Notes: generated from the sequence alone by a model not told the origin. A stretch of 64,000 nt of DNA from Sphagnum compactum (GCA_965153455.1 OZ234495.1:13326875-13390874), one strand, 5' to 3'; shown: positions 23,330 to 35,860, counted from the first letter of the stretch. A program made the numbers and translations.

Positions 23330-23629
23330 TCAGAGTTGCTTCCGTTCCGGGAACTTGGCAAAATAAACAATTTCCTGATGTCCCTCTTTTCCACAATAAT
23401 CACAAAAGAGATCCTCGAAAAGAATGTTGCACTCACTAACTTTGTGGGCAGGATTACCAAAGTAGTTACAAGAAGGTAGGATGGGTGTAGCCGAGTGCAC
23501 CGCTTTAGTCCTTGAAGAAGAATGTGATGATTTGGTTGGCGCAATTGGTGGAGGCTGAGGCGGTGAACGTGATGGAGGCCTCATAGTGTGCATGAGCCAG
23601 TTCTTACTTTTCAGAAATGTTGTACACAT
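23330..23629 (-). pseudogene. Gag nucleocapsid zinc-knuckle fragment, both knuckles damaged
   Basis: A proline/serine-rich stretch leads into two CCHC-like knuckles. The first reads CNYFGNPAHKVSEC, where the second Cys is Phe. The second reads CDYCGKEGHQEIVYF, where the last Cys is missing. Intact knuckles bind the element RNA, so the changes suggest relaxed selection. The open stretch at 23022-22627 continues the linker toward the protease. Confidence 0.65.
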
Positions 23630-24000
23630 CCAACAAAGTGTATGAGTCTCAAAAATCTACAAAAACCTGTTGCAAAACTTACGCATGGAGTGTCTAAGTA
23701 CTTTCCAACGAACGAAGATACCGTTGGGCAGCTTCTAGGTCTGTGATGCTTTTAGTATCATCTTTAAGCTTGAGAAACCTCCTGTAGAGCATCTTGAAGG
23801 TTTCATCCTTCTGCCGAGAGAAGGTGGCGAGCTGCAGAATTTTTTCAGATATCTTGACCGGAAATTCCAGCTCAAGAACTCAAGAGAATTCCCCCATTGG
23901 ATCAGCAAAAGCTAGTGCATCGATGGTGGGAGGAATGTTTACGGTAACAACAATGAGTTGTTAAGGAGAAAGGTTTACTAAAGTAGGTATTGGATTTGGA

Positions 24001-24525
24001 TTATTGCGCATTGTCCCATGATGTGCAATGGCAGCTTGCTGCAACTTGAGAGGCAGTGGCGATGGCTGTGACATAAGCTGGATTGGGGATTTGGGTGACG
24101 CCCAAAATCCTCGAAGAATGTTGCTCGTAGACATCCAATGCCTCATAGTGCATATAATGGGCCAGTTGTTTGAATGTAAACGCCTCGATGTAATTAATGC
24201 CATACTTGAGCTCCAATTCACAAACCATAGTTGAGAAAGTTACTTTGAATTCCCTCAAAGTAATGGTACCTAGCCTTCCGCTGAACTTTTCAATTCTCCC
24301 AGAGGAATTGCTAACCTTCATGGTGTATATGGGTGTAAAGGTCATGGCTTGCAGCGGAATATACGGTGATGGTGTGAAAGATGGTGCAACAGCAAGCGTA
24401 CCCCACTGATTAACCCCTCCAAATGGACTTTGATGTACCATTGATGTAGTGTAACCTGAACCTGAATTCCTGGTAGGAGTAGTCTTGGATGACGGTGGTG
24501 TTGTAGACGCTTGATGGTACATCAT
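24001..24525 (-). pseudogene. Gag-like capsid fragment of the retroelement
   Basis: The 174-codon open frame carries the features of a plant retrotransposon Gag: a proline/threonine-rich N-terminal part, then a capsid-like region with the phrase KFSGRLGTITLREFKVTF. A short frame starting at 24599 precedes it and ends at a stop just before this frame begins, which points to a frameshift in gag. A second shift occurs near 24000. Capsid proteins of this type package the element RNA. The copy is broken. Confidence 0.7.
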
Positions 24526-24689
24526 GAAGATCGTGAACTTAAAGAAATCAGCTCAAATGGCTCTAGCTGAGCGATAGTGTTTTCATCATTCGAAGACATG
24601 ATGTTGTCCCATGCCCCAAAATTTTGGAGCAATACAGAACATTAACTACAAAGTTCTAACACAACATGCGGTTTAAAGAATATGGTGCA

Positions 24690-24870
24690 TTGACGGGGAT
24701 AAACGGCGACGGACGGACGTCGATGGACAGACGTCTATGGACGAACATCGGTAGGCGAAAGGGGCCGGACGAACGAAACTGGATGGACAGACGTTGGACG
24801 AAACTAGGACGGACGTCGAACAAAACTGCGATAGATGTCGAACGGAACTGAAACGGAACGAAATGAAACA
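24690..24870. repeat. Degenerate GGACG/GACGTC-rich tract
   Basis: A repeated set of short words (GGACGGACG, GGACAGACG, GGACGAACG, GACGTCGA) fills about 180 bp. It is much more GC- and CpG-rich than the surroundings and lies inside the candidate LTR. The words resemble the reverse complement of the 37-bp minisatellite near 5.2 kb. Confidence 0.65.
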
Positions 24871-25641
24871 CGACTGCGACGACGACAACACTACAAAGCG
24901 ATCCACGTTCGCAAGCTCTATGGTGATGGCAAGAAAAAGAAAAAAGAGAAATTTTTTTCTTATACTTTGTGTTCTTTATTATTATTATTCTCTTCTTCTT
25001 ATTTTTCCAGAGCTGCTACAAGGGCTACTCACTACATGACTGCAAGCTCAAAAACACACAGGAGTGCACAACCTAGATGTTAACCTCAAAACCCATGTAT
25101 AAGGAAAGCAAGTGTATGTGGGGTTGCATCACCTGGTGCAAATCTTGTACTGCAATCAAACCTTGTGTGTGTGTGTGTGTGTGCTCCTAAGACCTAAAGC
25201 TGGCAGTAAAACAAGCTTTGGAGTTGCTCGTTCCTTCCCTCCTTTGAAGCTCCGGAACTCAGAACTTCACAACTTGTAACTTGTTTCCAGTGTCCCTTCT
25301 CCCTCGCTTACCTTACTACTAGTTATGGTTGTTGTTGTTCCTGTTGTAGCTACAATATAAGAGTAGAAAAAGAAAAAAAAATAGCAGCAACTCAAGAACA
25401 CAAGAAACCAACAAGCAAAAGAAACCTAAGAAATTCAAAGCCAGGAAAAATTTGCCGCTTTCAACATTAAGTGACAATTTTTTTAGAATTAAATTGAGAA
25501 GAAGGAAAGAAAACGTAGTGTATGTAAACAATGACCGTGTAATAGCCGCCGTGAGCATCTAAAAATCTAATCTAACTATGGAGGAAACTCTCTTTGACAA
25601 AGGAATTTTAAAAAAACTAACAAGAGAAGGGAAAAGCTTGA

Positions 25642-25650
25642 CCTTTTATA
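25642..25650 (-). promoter_or_regulatory. TATA-like box in the candidate LTR
   Basis: The minus strand reads TATAAAAGG, about 1 kb upstream of the gag start, facing the element. This is the position expected for an LTR promoter. It rests on motif and orientation alone. Confidence 0.3.
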
Positions 25651-25760
25651 AAGTCGTCAACAAGCTGAAACCCTAAACAAACCATAACCCTAAAACACCT
25701 AATAGCGTACAGTAACTTAAGAACATACATTAACCCTAAGAGTATACATTAACCTTAAAA

Positions 25761-27797
25761 GCATGATTGGCATGCCCGTAACCGGCCGTCATGTATGAGG
25801 TCATGCATACGAGCATGACAATGTTGAAAGACCTAAGTTATTGATCCTTATGTGATGCTAAATTCTTTTCCATTTTTTAACACATGTAGGATACATCATT
25901 TAAGTAAAATTTCCACCCTATGAAAACATGACTATACTACAAGGGTAGTTTTGACAAATGTTTGTCAAATAATTAATTAAATTTGAGAAACTGAAAATAT
26001 ACTTGATTTTCCTTCAAAATTTTGTGTTTTTTTTATAAATGAATTAAATTTCTTTTTTACAAATAATATAAATTGTGTCAAACTTGTCAAGGGACTATAG
26101 TGATAGGGTCCATTCAATACATCATCCCTTAATACTATTTAGGTGGATCATATCTTTTTAAGGGATGATCAACCTCTATTCAATATTGACTACATGTTTT
26201 GGAACCGTTAATATTAGTGTAATTTTTTTAGATTGATTCTTCATACATGATGTTAAAGTTGGCATTGTTTAGTTCAAACTCCACATACAATCAATTTTAA
26301 CTCACACAAGTGAATCAAATGATGCAGTGAAAGGTTTATTTACTAAGTAACAAAATTGTTTAACTTTTTTTTTGTTTCTTCCTACCCTTAACTCCTTGTT
26401 TCCTTCATTATGGCAAATGTCACAATTAATACCCATCAACCCCAACATGGATCAAAGGACATCCATGATAAATTTGAAATGATATTCAAATAACATAAAA
26501 TATCTCATATGATAGTCAAATAGCTTATGTCATGGATGAATTTCATCCACAATTATCCACCTTCCATTCAAAATGAATGAGTTTCATCTATCAATGTTTA
26601 GCTTATCATTGATGGATAAAATTTATCAGTAAAAAATGTAAGTCAATCATCATCATTCTCATTTCATCAATATTGGATGAAATTCAACCATATTCCATAT
26701 CCATGTTACATGAACCCATCCATGAGATTGTCCAATTCTCATCCATATTAGATGAAACCAAACACAAAGCTATTTAATTCTCATGCATATTAGATGAAAT
26801 TTATCCACCAACATCCATTTTTCATCTACAATGGATATTTCAAATTTTTCTTAAGAAGTTCATTTGGACAATAGGTTTCTCGGGGAACTTCCATTCCATG
26901 ATTGAGTTCCATGTTTTTCCATGTTATCAATCAAATCTCATTTGAATACCGTTTTGCAAATTTCATGTCTTTGTTAATATTCATGTCTTTGAGGATGGGT
27001 ATAATTTATGCTTAGGCCTATGTTGTTATAAGTTTGGCATGACTTCAAGCCCATTGAAAGGTTTTTGTTCATGGTAGTTTCATGCCCACCACAAGTGGAA
27101 TGTTTCAAACCTACTATGTTCAAGAGGAAAATCATCAACCTCCACCAATTTGCTAAATTTCCATGCATGCAGGTTTTGAGTTGCAGAACTTGGCGGTTTT
27201 GAGCAATATCGGGTGTAAAATGCAAGCAGATATGGACATTGAGTTGGTGTTCTCATGTTACAGGAATTTGCAAGTTTGTGGAAAAGCTTTTATGAGATGA
27301 AAAAGTGGGTGTTGGTGAGTCTGTGAATTCCATACAAGACAGATGAGGATCCATGTTTAATTTCTCCCCAAAAATTTGCCAGTTGCCCTTGTACCAAGCT
27401 AATTGTACTTTAGGTTGCTTGTGAAACTGAAGTACCCAAGGAAGACACCATACTTTGGTGTCTGTCTTCCTGAGTTCATGGGTGGCTGCATCAGACTAAA
27501 TTCTAAGGAAAGAATATGGTGAAAGTGCATACATTTCTGCCCAATTTTCCTTTGTATCAATAGAATGGACAATAAGGGTAGAAGAAATCTGGCAAAAATA
27601 GTTTGGCAGCATATTGATTCATCCACAATGACTGGGATACTGCCAGCTCTATTGACCTGTTGCGATTCCAGTGCTGAAAAGAATTTAGTGAGGCTTAAAT
27701 GGTCATGACTGTTGCACTGCCAACATCTAGTATTGATCAAATGATGTCCAAGCACCTAAGAAATGGTTGATGCCTGTGTGTGGAACCCACCCATGAC
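25761..27797. other. AT-rich intergenic with dispersed TGGATGAAATTCATCCA-type words
   Basis: Between about 26520 and 26830 a near-palindromic word of the type GGATGAATTTCATCC or CATCCATATTAGATGAA recurs several times. The same words recur near 36970-37050. No coding frame is supported. Confidence 0.55.
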
Positions 27798-27982
27798 ATG
27801 TTGATTGTTGTAAATTTGTTACCATGCCTTGTTGAATGTTGAGGTATGTTGATTCTTCTGTAACCATGATACCATGCCTTGTTGAATGTTGAGGTATTTC
27901 GATCCTTCTGTAACTATGATATCATCCCTTGGTTTGTTGATGTATGTTGATTCTTCTGTAACTGTGATACCATGCCTTGTTA
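27798..27982. repeat. About 50-bp tandem repeat, four units
   Basis: Units begin near 27798, 27847, 27897 and 27946. They share TGTTGATTCTTCTGTAAC, then a GATACCATGCCTTG core. Divergence between units is moderate. The array is AT-rich with no coding frame. Confidence 0.85.
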
Positions 27983-29365
27983 GTGCCCCCTCTTTGAACT
28001 TTGGAATCTCTACCTAGATACAAAGCCAGTGGTTGCTGTAAGGTGCTCAACCACATGATGTCGTTCAAATGAGATGAAGTGCAAGTGGTGAATGGGACTA
28101 GGACATGGCGTTGAAGAAATTCTACTGAGAGAAAGCTGGGCTGTCAAAAGTGTATAGAAGATAGGATGAGTAGTTGGTTAGATGTATTATGGATTGTGCA
28201 TGGGCAATATCATATGCATATGAGATGGATGTACTCCAGGGGAACCTGCACTCTCTAAACTAATTTTAATACAACATAGTGTTTTTTCAAGACCCCTGCT
28301 GAGGCGCAGACAATTCTTTCTCTAAGAGGGATTCCTGGCAATTGTTACTTGAGGCACACTAAGGTAGCAGAGATCCAAAACATTGCGTTGTTTCATAAAT
28401 TCAGCAGAAAGCAAAAAAGCAGTGAGGTCGGGAACAAGTGTTTAGCAAAAGAAGGATTTGATATGATGTCAGCAATGTATAAACTAATAAGTGGCATTTC
28501 CACAAGCCCCTAAAACCCAAAGTTACTGCATCTGAGGACTTTCACAAGTAGCTGCTTGTATGGTCAATTTGTCCTCAGTATCATATCCACAAGAGTGCGA
28601 TAAATTTGTTCAAAGCAAATCTCCTGAGAATATTGCACTTGGGAAAGAGCAGAGATGAAAGTGTGAAGCTATTGTTAGATGCAAACCATGAACAATGCAT
28701 TGAATCTAAATTTGCATGTAGGTCAATCAGAGCTTCTTGACTGCATTGCAGAACTTTCCATCCTGCATCTGGTGGGAGAGTCCAGGAGATCGGAGTACTT
28801 CCCTTGTGAACTAGAAAAAGTGATGGACACCTGAGAGTGGGTTTCTGCACAAATGATGCAATGACACTACAAAATCTGTTTTGATGATCTCCACTATAAT
28901 TATGCCAGAGACGAAACTCCTCCTCACATCATGTGTCCTTATTCCTTACACATCTTGAGATCTTTGAGTCTGAACTGTCAACACTAAAGCTGTCTGCAGA
29001 TTACAATGTAGAGAGAGGTGGTTAGCGAGAAAATGACTCCCGAGATTTGATTGATCATTGCAGTGGAACAGAATTAGTTGTCTGAGAGATGCATGAGTTT
29101 TTTACAGATCTCGCGAATTCTTACATCCTCTGTGGTTCACCGAGCATTTGAAGAAGTTACAAACTTCATGGTAAAGAGCTGCAAGGTTTTTTTTTTTTTC
29201 CTTTGTATTTGAAAGCACCTCTTTGCTTGGAAGATCTTTTCATAAGATGAAGGGAGGGAGCTTGGGAAGCAGGCCCCTTCATACTTTACAAAACATTAGC
29301 ATGATCCATTGAAGGTACAGGCAGAAAAGGTTTGTAAAATTTCCCATAAAATTGCAACTCAACTC
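27983..29365. other. Intergenic, less AT-rich, no gene assigned
   Basis: Composition resembles the introns and UTRs of the TPX2 gene, so an untranslated or highly decayed transcript is possible. The longest open frame (89 codons, minus, 28581-28850) has no recognisable motif. A T-run lies near 29187. Confidence 0.35.
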
Positions 29366-29448
29366 TTTTAAGGTCTTCTTTGTCATCAGATGTTGTTTGT
29401 TTTGAAGGTCTTCTTCAACATCATCTGATGACAAAGAAGACCTTAAAA
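29366..29448. repeat. 27-bp perfect inverted repeat, 29-base loop
   Basis: The left arm 29366-29392 (TTTTAAGGTCTTCTTTGTCA and on) is the exact reverse complement of 29422-29448. The loop itself contains a further AAGGTCTTCTTCAACATC segment, and a third AGACCTTAAAA copy follows at about 29466. If transcribed it would form a strong hairpin on either strand. Confidence 0.92.
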
Positions 29449-29449
29449 C

Positions 29450-30976
29450 ACACAACATTCCTGAAAGACCTTAAAACAAGGGGGTGTAAAACAAAAAAAA
29501 CATGGGAAAATAAATACCTCAAAAAACAAACAGCCATGGGGAAATGACCTAATTGACCTTGACAATGGGGTACTTGCCAGAATTATGGGGGAGGCAAGCT
29601 TGCTTCACGTGAATAGTGTACTGGAAACATACAAATTGTTGTTGTGGCCAGACATTCAGAAACCCGAGCAACTTGATGTAAGACAGTTTCCCAAAGGCAG
29701 CTAGCTACCCATTTGGTCAAAGAGTTCATCCGCTCCTTGATCACATTATTGACGTGAATGTGTGGGCGAGCGAGTAATTTTTTTTTTTAAATTATTTTTG
29801 GGGCCAATTTTTTTTAATTTAGTCCACATATGTGTTAGGTTTACCTTTGGTGTTCAATTTCATTTTTTATCGAATCAATTTTATCCATGTTGTAAAAGTT
29901 CATCCATGTAATTCTTTTCGCACCCATGGAACACAATGTCATTCGTGTGATCAATTTCATTCATCCGTAAGAGGATTTAGCCAAATTTTGCTATATACCA
30001 TATATGAAAGTTTTTTTTTTCTTTTAAAATAATTTTTTATTAAACATCCTTCTACGACCTACCTACCTAACTACATACCTTTTTTCTTTCAAAATCTGAT
30101 GAATTTGGGGCATTTTTTTTTGTCTCATGAAAAATCCTTTGTATAGGTCGACACATCATCTTTTTCCAGGTCAAAATGGACAAAAAAATTTGGCAGTAAG
30201 AAAATCACTGGGTTGTGGGTGTTTTTTAAGGGGCTCAAACTGGTCAAGTCCCTTGCTACTAGGGTCCCTTAACCTACACTTTTGAGAAGTGCCTCACATT
30301 CAGGTCCCACATTCATTTGGCTCCCAACCTCGAGTGAGTGACGACCTCAAAAATAGCCCCAAAATAGCCCCCATTCTCGGGGTCCTAACCCTACGGTCTG
30401 AAAAATTCGACAGGTCCTTTACACCTGGAAAGGACCTACAATGGGGACTGTTGCACGGGAACTCTGGTCCCACATTTGGGTCCTCCCCCCCCACGAGAGG
30501 GCCCCTCCCAGCTGGCTGGCTGGCTGTCTGTCTGGCTTTTGGAAAAAGCTTTTGTCCATCGGTCCCTCAAAACCCAACTTTTATATTCTTTTTTATATTG
30601 ATAACCCACACATGTTCTGTTCGGACTGACTTTTGGACCTTCAGATCTCTGCTTGCTTGGTGATTGATTTGATGGGTAGATCAACCGACCGCTGGGCCAA
30701 CCCAAACCCTTAGTGGTCACTTGTGATTTTTGTCCACCACATGTATAGTAAGGACAGATACCTTTGCACCAGCCCAAAATACCAAACAAGAACTCAAGAG
30801 AATATATATAAAATGGCTTTGCCATACATTATTATTGTACTTTGATTTATTTATTTTTTAAAAAAAATTTAATCACATTTCAATCTATTAATAATAGACA
30901 TAAATCAAAGTAACTTGCGTTTTTTTAAAAATAAATAAAAACATGGTACTTGGAAACATTTGCGCTAAAATCATGT
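29450..30976. other. Intergenic, no gene assigned
   Basis: Mixed AT-rich DNA. A block at about 30280-30830 is less AT-rich, with repeated GGTCC, GGGTCC and AGCCCC words, and gives overlapping open frames on both strands (124 and 129 codons). None shows a domain. It may be a fragment of a non-coding repeat. Confidence 0.4.
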
Positions 30977-31021
30977 AATAATAATAATAATAATAATTAT
31001 TATTATTATTATTATTATTAT
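30977..31021. repeat. (AAT)n-(ATT)n palindromic microsatellite
   Basis: AAT units switch at the centre to ATT units, making a near-perfect palindrome of about 45 bases. Confidence 0.9.
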
Positions 31022-34000
31022 GGAGAAGAAAATCAATTTTTGAAGATTACTTTTTAATTTCCTTTAATTACTATTTTTAAAATTTTACTTGTGATTAATT
31101 TGAAAACATTTTTTTTTGCAAATGATTAGGTGACCCAATATGTAAATTAAAGTTAGATATCAGGATTTTTTTAATTAAAAAAAAAACAGCTATAAGTTAC
31201 AATCAACTCTCCAATTGTCACCACTAAAATTAATCCTATAAATTGAAGCCAAAATTATTTCCCAAATCCTGCACAAATGTGAAATTGCTTCTCTCTCTCT
31301 CTCTCTAGAGGCAGATTGAATGAACACAGATGTTTTCTTTCTCATGGTTTCCTTGCAAGGGTTGCCTGGGTCACCCCATGCAGTGTTCACATGTTGGGTG
31401 CCAGGTCCATCTTTTGCACCCAATCAAATGACAATAGAATGTTAGGTGTCTCTTTGGGATCTCCATGCTTTTTATGTCTCACTTTCTTTTATAAATAAGT
31501 AAAGGAAAAACAACTGGCAAGGGAACAAGAGAAGAGAAAGAAAAAGATCGAAGTCCAAACAAAAGACCACACCCAAAAGCGCATATCATGATACATATGG
31601 GCATATGATGATACATACATATGGGGGGTTTAACACATCTTGGTAAAGCCTTGTGACATTGATTTACTATCTAGATAGTTGTTCATGTAGTCTTACCCTC
31701 ATTAAAAAAATTACAAAAAACACTTGTGACAAGTATGGAAACATTAGATACCTTCCTACTAAGTATGGCCAAGTAACAACTACACAATTTAGGGAAATAT
31801 ATGTTGCCTATGGAATCAATCAAAAACCTTTATCATATATGGAGAGCCACAACACCTATTAATGCTTGTAAGTTATTATAAAAAATAATTTTTTTTAATA
31901 TATATATATATATTACAATAACTTAGTGATTCAAATATTTTCAACTTCACAATGGTTGCATCAAACATCAAATCATACACACAATGAGAAGAAAACGAAT
32001 CGGTTTCGCCAAACAACCAGCACAATCAAGCCACAAAGGTTGCATCTTTCCTTGTCAATAGTTTTGCCTAACTTCTTTAATGATCTTCAACTATAGCCAT
32101 TACCCGACCACATCTCATGATATATGGGCTCTAATGGCTTCAACTTTAGTTTTCATATTTCCATTTACAATGACTCCATTCTTGTGATGATATGACAAGC
32201 ATAGATTCACACAAGTTCAAATAATTTCATGAACTTGTGAAGCTAAACACGACTCATGACCTTAATTCTACCATCATTAAATCGTGTTTATATACACCCA
32301 TTTGAAGATCCCAATTATTGAAAGATGAAATCATTTCAAAGCACAAAATGTTTGCCTTGAACAATTTACACAACTTGTCAAATGTGTCAATTGATTCAAA
32401 TTGAGTTTATATCATTTCAATCATTCATATTGAAACTACATAATTGCAAGCTTGAGTGAACCAATTTTCAACACAAAAGGTCTCCCTAACAGCATTTTTA
32501 TAGTGTATTTTGATTGTAACAATAATGTGACAATGATAGGTGCCCATGTTTGAGGTTTTTAAAATCATCGTTTTCAAAAGTAACAAATGTTTTCCTTTTA
32601 ATATAACCCAAAATATACAAAATGTTTGTGAAAAAAAGTTTAAAATTTTCACAAAATTCACATTGTAATCAACTTCACCATTTTTCTAAATAATTATGGT
32701 GTTTTTAAAAGTTCCCCAAATTTTCATGCCATCTTAAAATGGTTTGGATATTCTTATTTTGAATTACTTATAACATTTATCAATTTTGAGATTTGATAAT
32801 GTGCTTATCATTTACAAACCATAATTACGATGAGTCCATTTACAAGTTGTTTATGCATTGTTACATATGAGGTCAAGCATGTTAAAAAGTCCCCTATTTC
32901 ACGTACAACATTATTTTTTATTAATAAATTTATTCCACCTAATTGGATTACATAAGAATCATATGTTTGAATATTTTTTCATAAAATTCAAAAAGAATTT
33001 TGACATCATCATCATTCAAAAGGTGTAGAAAAAATTACCATCTTACAAAAATTGTAAGTAATTCTAGCTTAAACTAGTTTAAGACATAGTTAATAACATG
33101 ACAACTCATCGATATGTTTCATTTGCCCTCAATAATTTAATACAACATTTTTAATATTTAGTTTGCAATGTTTACAATCAACCTAATCACTTATTTGTGC
33201 CACAATGGTGAATGTACTACAAATCCATAGTACATTCCCTACTATTGTTGCCTTTGTTGTTTGAAAAGTTACTCATAAAAGCATGTCAAATGTGACAAAA
33301 GAAACCAATGGTCTCATGACAAAATACATCCAATGAATATTCCTATAGCAAAAAACACTTATATGACATGTTACAAAAGAAAATGGATTATTCTAAATAA
33401 AGATATTATGTAATCAACACAAAACAAATGAACTTGGTCAGTGCAACCAATATAGGTTTCAAACATGTCACACATGTATGTTGTTTGCCAAGTCCCTTCA
33501 TAACACCATGAATCATTCATATTATTTTCAAATGTTGAATCTATTCACAAAGATTGTTGTAGGTGAAAAGGAATAAAGATGCAAAAACATTATAAAACAA
33601 TTTTTGTTGAATTTTCTTGGAGAATGCCCCCTATATATGGCAGATTTGTATGACATTCATTTTTTTAATATTTCTTGAAGATAAATAATTTTTAAATGAT
33701 TGAAACATAGTACATTTAGTTTAAAACAAAATAATTTGAATAACTTATTTCCATTTGAGAAATGTTCCATTGTTCACCAAAATACATGGATTTCTTTAGA
33801 AAGATTTTTTCTTGATCATTCATGCACCTTATGACATACTATGTAGGTTCGACACTATTGACATTTATCATGGTTGCTAAGGTTCTATTAATGACTCCAA
33901 ATTAATTATGCACATGAACCTCTATATATTGGCATTCACCTTTCAATTTCAACAAATTGTGTGAAATGCTAGCATAAATGAACATGTTAAGTAAGAAAGT

Positions 34001-35188
34001 CACTCATAGTTCAAATTGCCCTAACAATTCTTTTGAAGGTATTTTTCAAAATTGAATTTGTTATAAAAGATTGTCCATGCTTGTGCTTTCAATTGAATTT
34101 TTTTTTTCAAGTATCATACATGTTGAACCTCCTTAAAGGGGATTATGAACTAAGACATCAAAGGATTTCCTTTACCACCAAACAGGTATGGAGAAATACC
34201 ATTCCTTATACATGCCTTTGACAATATCTAACAAACCTTAAAATTACACATGTTTGTAAACAAATGACCTTTTCAACATTTGAGAATAATTGATTGAACC
34301 AAATATAACCATATAACATTCATGAATTCTTGGGCTACAATGTTACAACCACTTAATTTAAAAGAAGAATATTCATTGACAAAGGCCCCTTTGGATATCT
34401 TTTTAAGTAACATTGTGAATTTCATCAATGGTTTTGTGACACAACTAGGTAATTATCATGACCCTAACTTGGGGTGTGAGTAACTTTTGAGTGTGCGATG
34501 AGTTCACGAAATGGGCAACAAATTTTTTTCCCAAGATGAAAGGAAGCTAAATGCTTCCAATTCCAAATGGAATTGGGTCTAACAAGGGACCAAGACTTGG
34601 AGGGAGTCCCACATGAAATGAAATGTGTAAATCAAAAGGAGGCACTTTTAAGATTCCCATGTTGAACTCCCACTTTGCGCATTAAAACTTTCAAGGTGTC
34701 CTAAATCTTTGGATAAAGGGGTGATTAGTAATTCACACCAATTTCTACGATTGGTAAATATTTCATTACAAATAAGAAGATTGGCACCTTAAACAAACAC
34801 CTAAACTACATAGGCTATTCAAATTTCAACATGAATTTATTTGCAATATTTTGGTGTCTTGTTTGATAATCAATTACCTTACTTTCTCATTCATTCCAAA
34901 GAAAGTAAGGGGTCATTTACACTTGAACAACTGGGTAATGGGTTATTGAAATCTAAATTCATTCATTGGTCCATAATGTTGAGGGTTCTTGCTTTGAGTT
35001 TATGTTAGAGTAGTTTGAGGCCATAACCTAAGCAAATTGCAATGGATGAAAAGTCCACATGGAATCCTACATATTTCTTAAGTGGATAATGTTGTCTTGG
35101 GCTTGAAGGGAGTTTTTCAAACCTATTTCAAAGGCGTGGGCTTTTATATTGTATTCTTTTAACATGTGAAGTTGGAAGGAACTTTTGG
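31022..35188. other. AT-rich intergenic, no gene seen
   Basis: It contains a CT run near 31291-31306 and short AT runs near 31899. Open frames are short and without motifs. I see only decayed repeat-like sequence. Confidence 0.45.
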
Positions 35189-35860
35189 TGGCTCTCCCCC
35201 CGCTCCCCCCAAGAAAATTACTAGCCTTGGAATTACAAGGTTTAGTATGTTCTTTTCTTTGGTTCAATTTAGGTTTTCACTAGGAATGGAGGTTCTTAGG
35301 CCATGACCCATGGGCTTTACCATTGTTTCGTCCAAAAAGTGGGGTATATTAAGGTTTCATATGCCATGGCCAAAACATTTGAATGTTCACACCCAAAATA
35401 ATATTGGGGATTCACTTCCTTTTTTTCTAAATACCATGCAAAAAAATATAGGGTGCAAATAATTCACAATTCATTAAGAAGTACAAATTATACAACTTAC
35501 TTTTTTGTAACCAGGGCATTTAGAATTTATAATGAAAATGTGCATAAAATATTTTTTTGTTTTAATAAAATATTCTTTCAATATTTTATTATTTCATAGC
35601 ATACTAGAAAAACTCCTTTATTTCAAGTGTTTCATTGAATATACAAAGATCATGGGGTCCCCCCCCACCCTCCCCAAAAATTATTAACCTTGCAATTATG
35701 AGGTTTTGTATGCTCTTTTATTTGGTTTGGTTTAAGTTTACCCTAGCATGAAGGTTCTTGGGCCATGGCCTCATCCAAAAAATGAAGTACTATGAGGTTT
35801 CATATGCCATGATCAAAATAGTCAACTGTAAACTACCTTTAAAATTGTTTAAAGGGTTCA
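35189..35860. repeat. Diverged direct repeat, copies 35189-35405 and 35652-35860
   Basis: Both copies start with a C-run block (CTCCCCCC type), then share GGTTTAGTATG/GGTTTTGTATG, GAGGTTCTTAGGCCATG/AAGGTTCTTGGGCCATG and GGTTTCATATGCCATG in the same order. They are about 463 bp apart and clearly diverged. Confidence 0.7.

Larger units (their letters stand above)
20830..24600 (-). mobile_element. Decayed Ty3/gypsy-like retrotransposon carrying a cytosine methyltransferase
   Basis: On the minus strand, gag starts near the ATG at 24599 and is followed in order by zinc knuckles (23629-23330), an aspartic protease (22620-21880) and a C5-methyltransferase domain (about 21858-21140). The protease and methyltransferase lie in one frame, broken by TAG stops at 21882-21880 and 21339-21337. 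Gag and the zinc-knuckle region are in other frames, so several frameshifts are present. No reverse transcriptase, RNase H or integrase of this element was found, so it is truncated or too decayed downstream. Sequence below 21140 continues as decayed coding remnants to about 20830. Confidence 0.8.
24640..25760 (-). mobile_element. Candidate 5' LTR and leader of the methyltransferase element
   Basis: This non-coding block lies just upstream of gag. It contains a TATA-like box with correct orientation, a GT microsatellite (25164-25183) and an unusual GGACG-rich tract (24690-24870). No matching 3' LTR was found in the window and a primer-binding site could not be identified, so the limits are guesses. 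Confidence 0.35.

Noticed and set aside
30289-30825. Overlapping 124- and 129-codon frames on opposite strands
   Set aside because: Neither shows a recognisable domain or splice context. The block has repeated GGTCC words and looks like a non-coding repeat.
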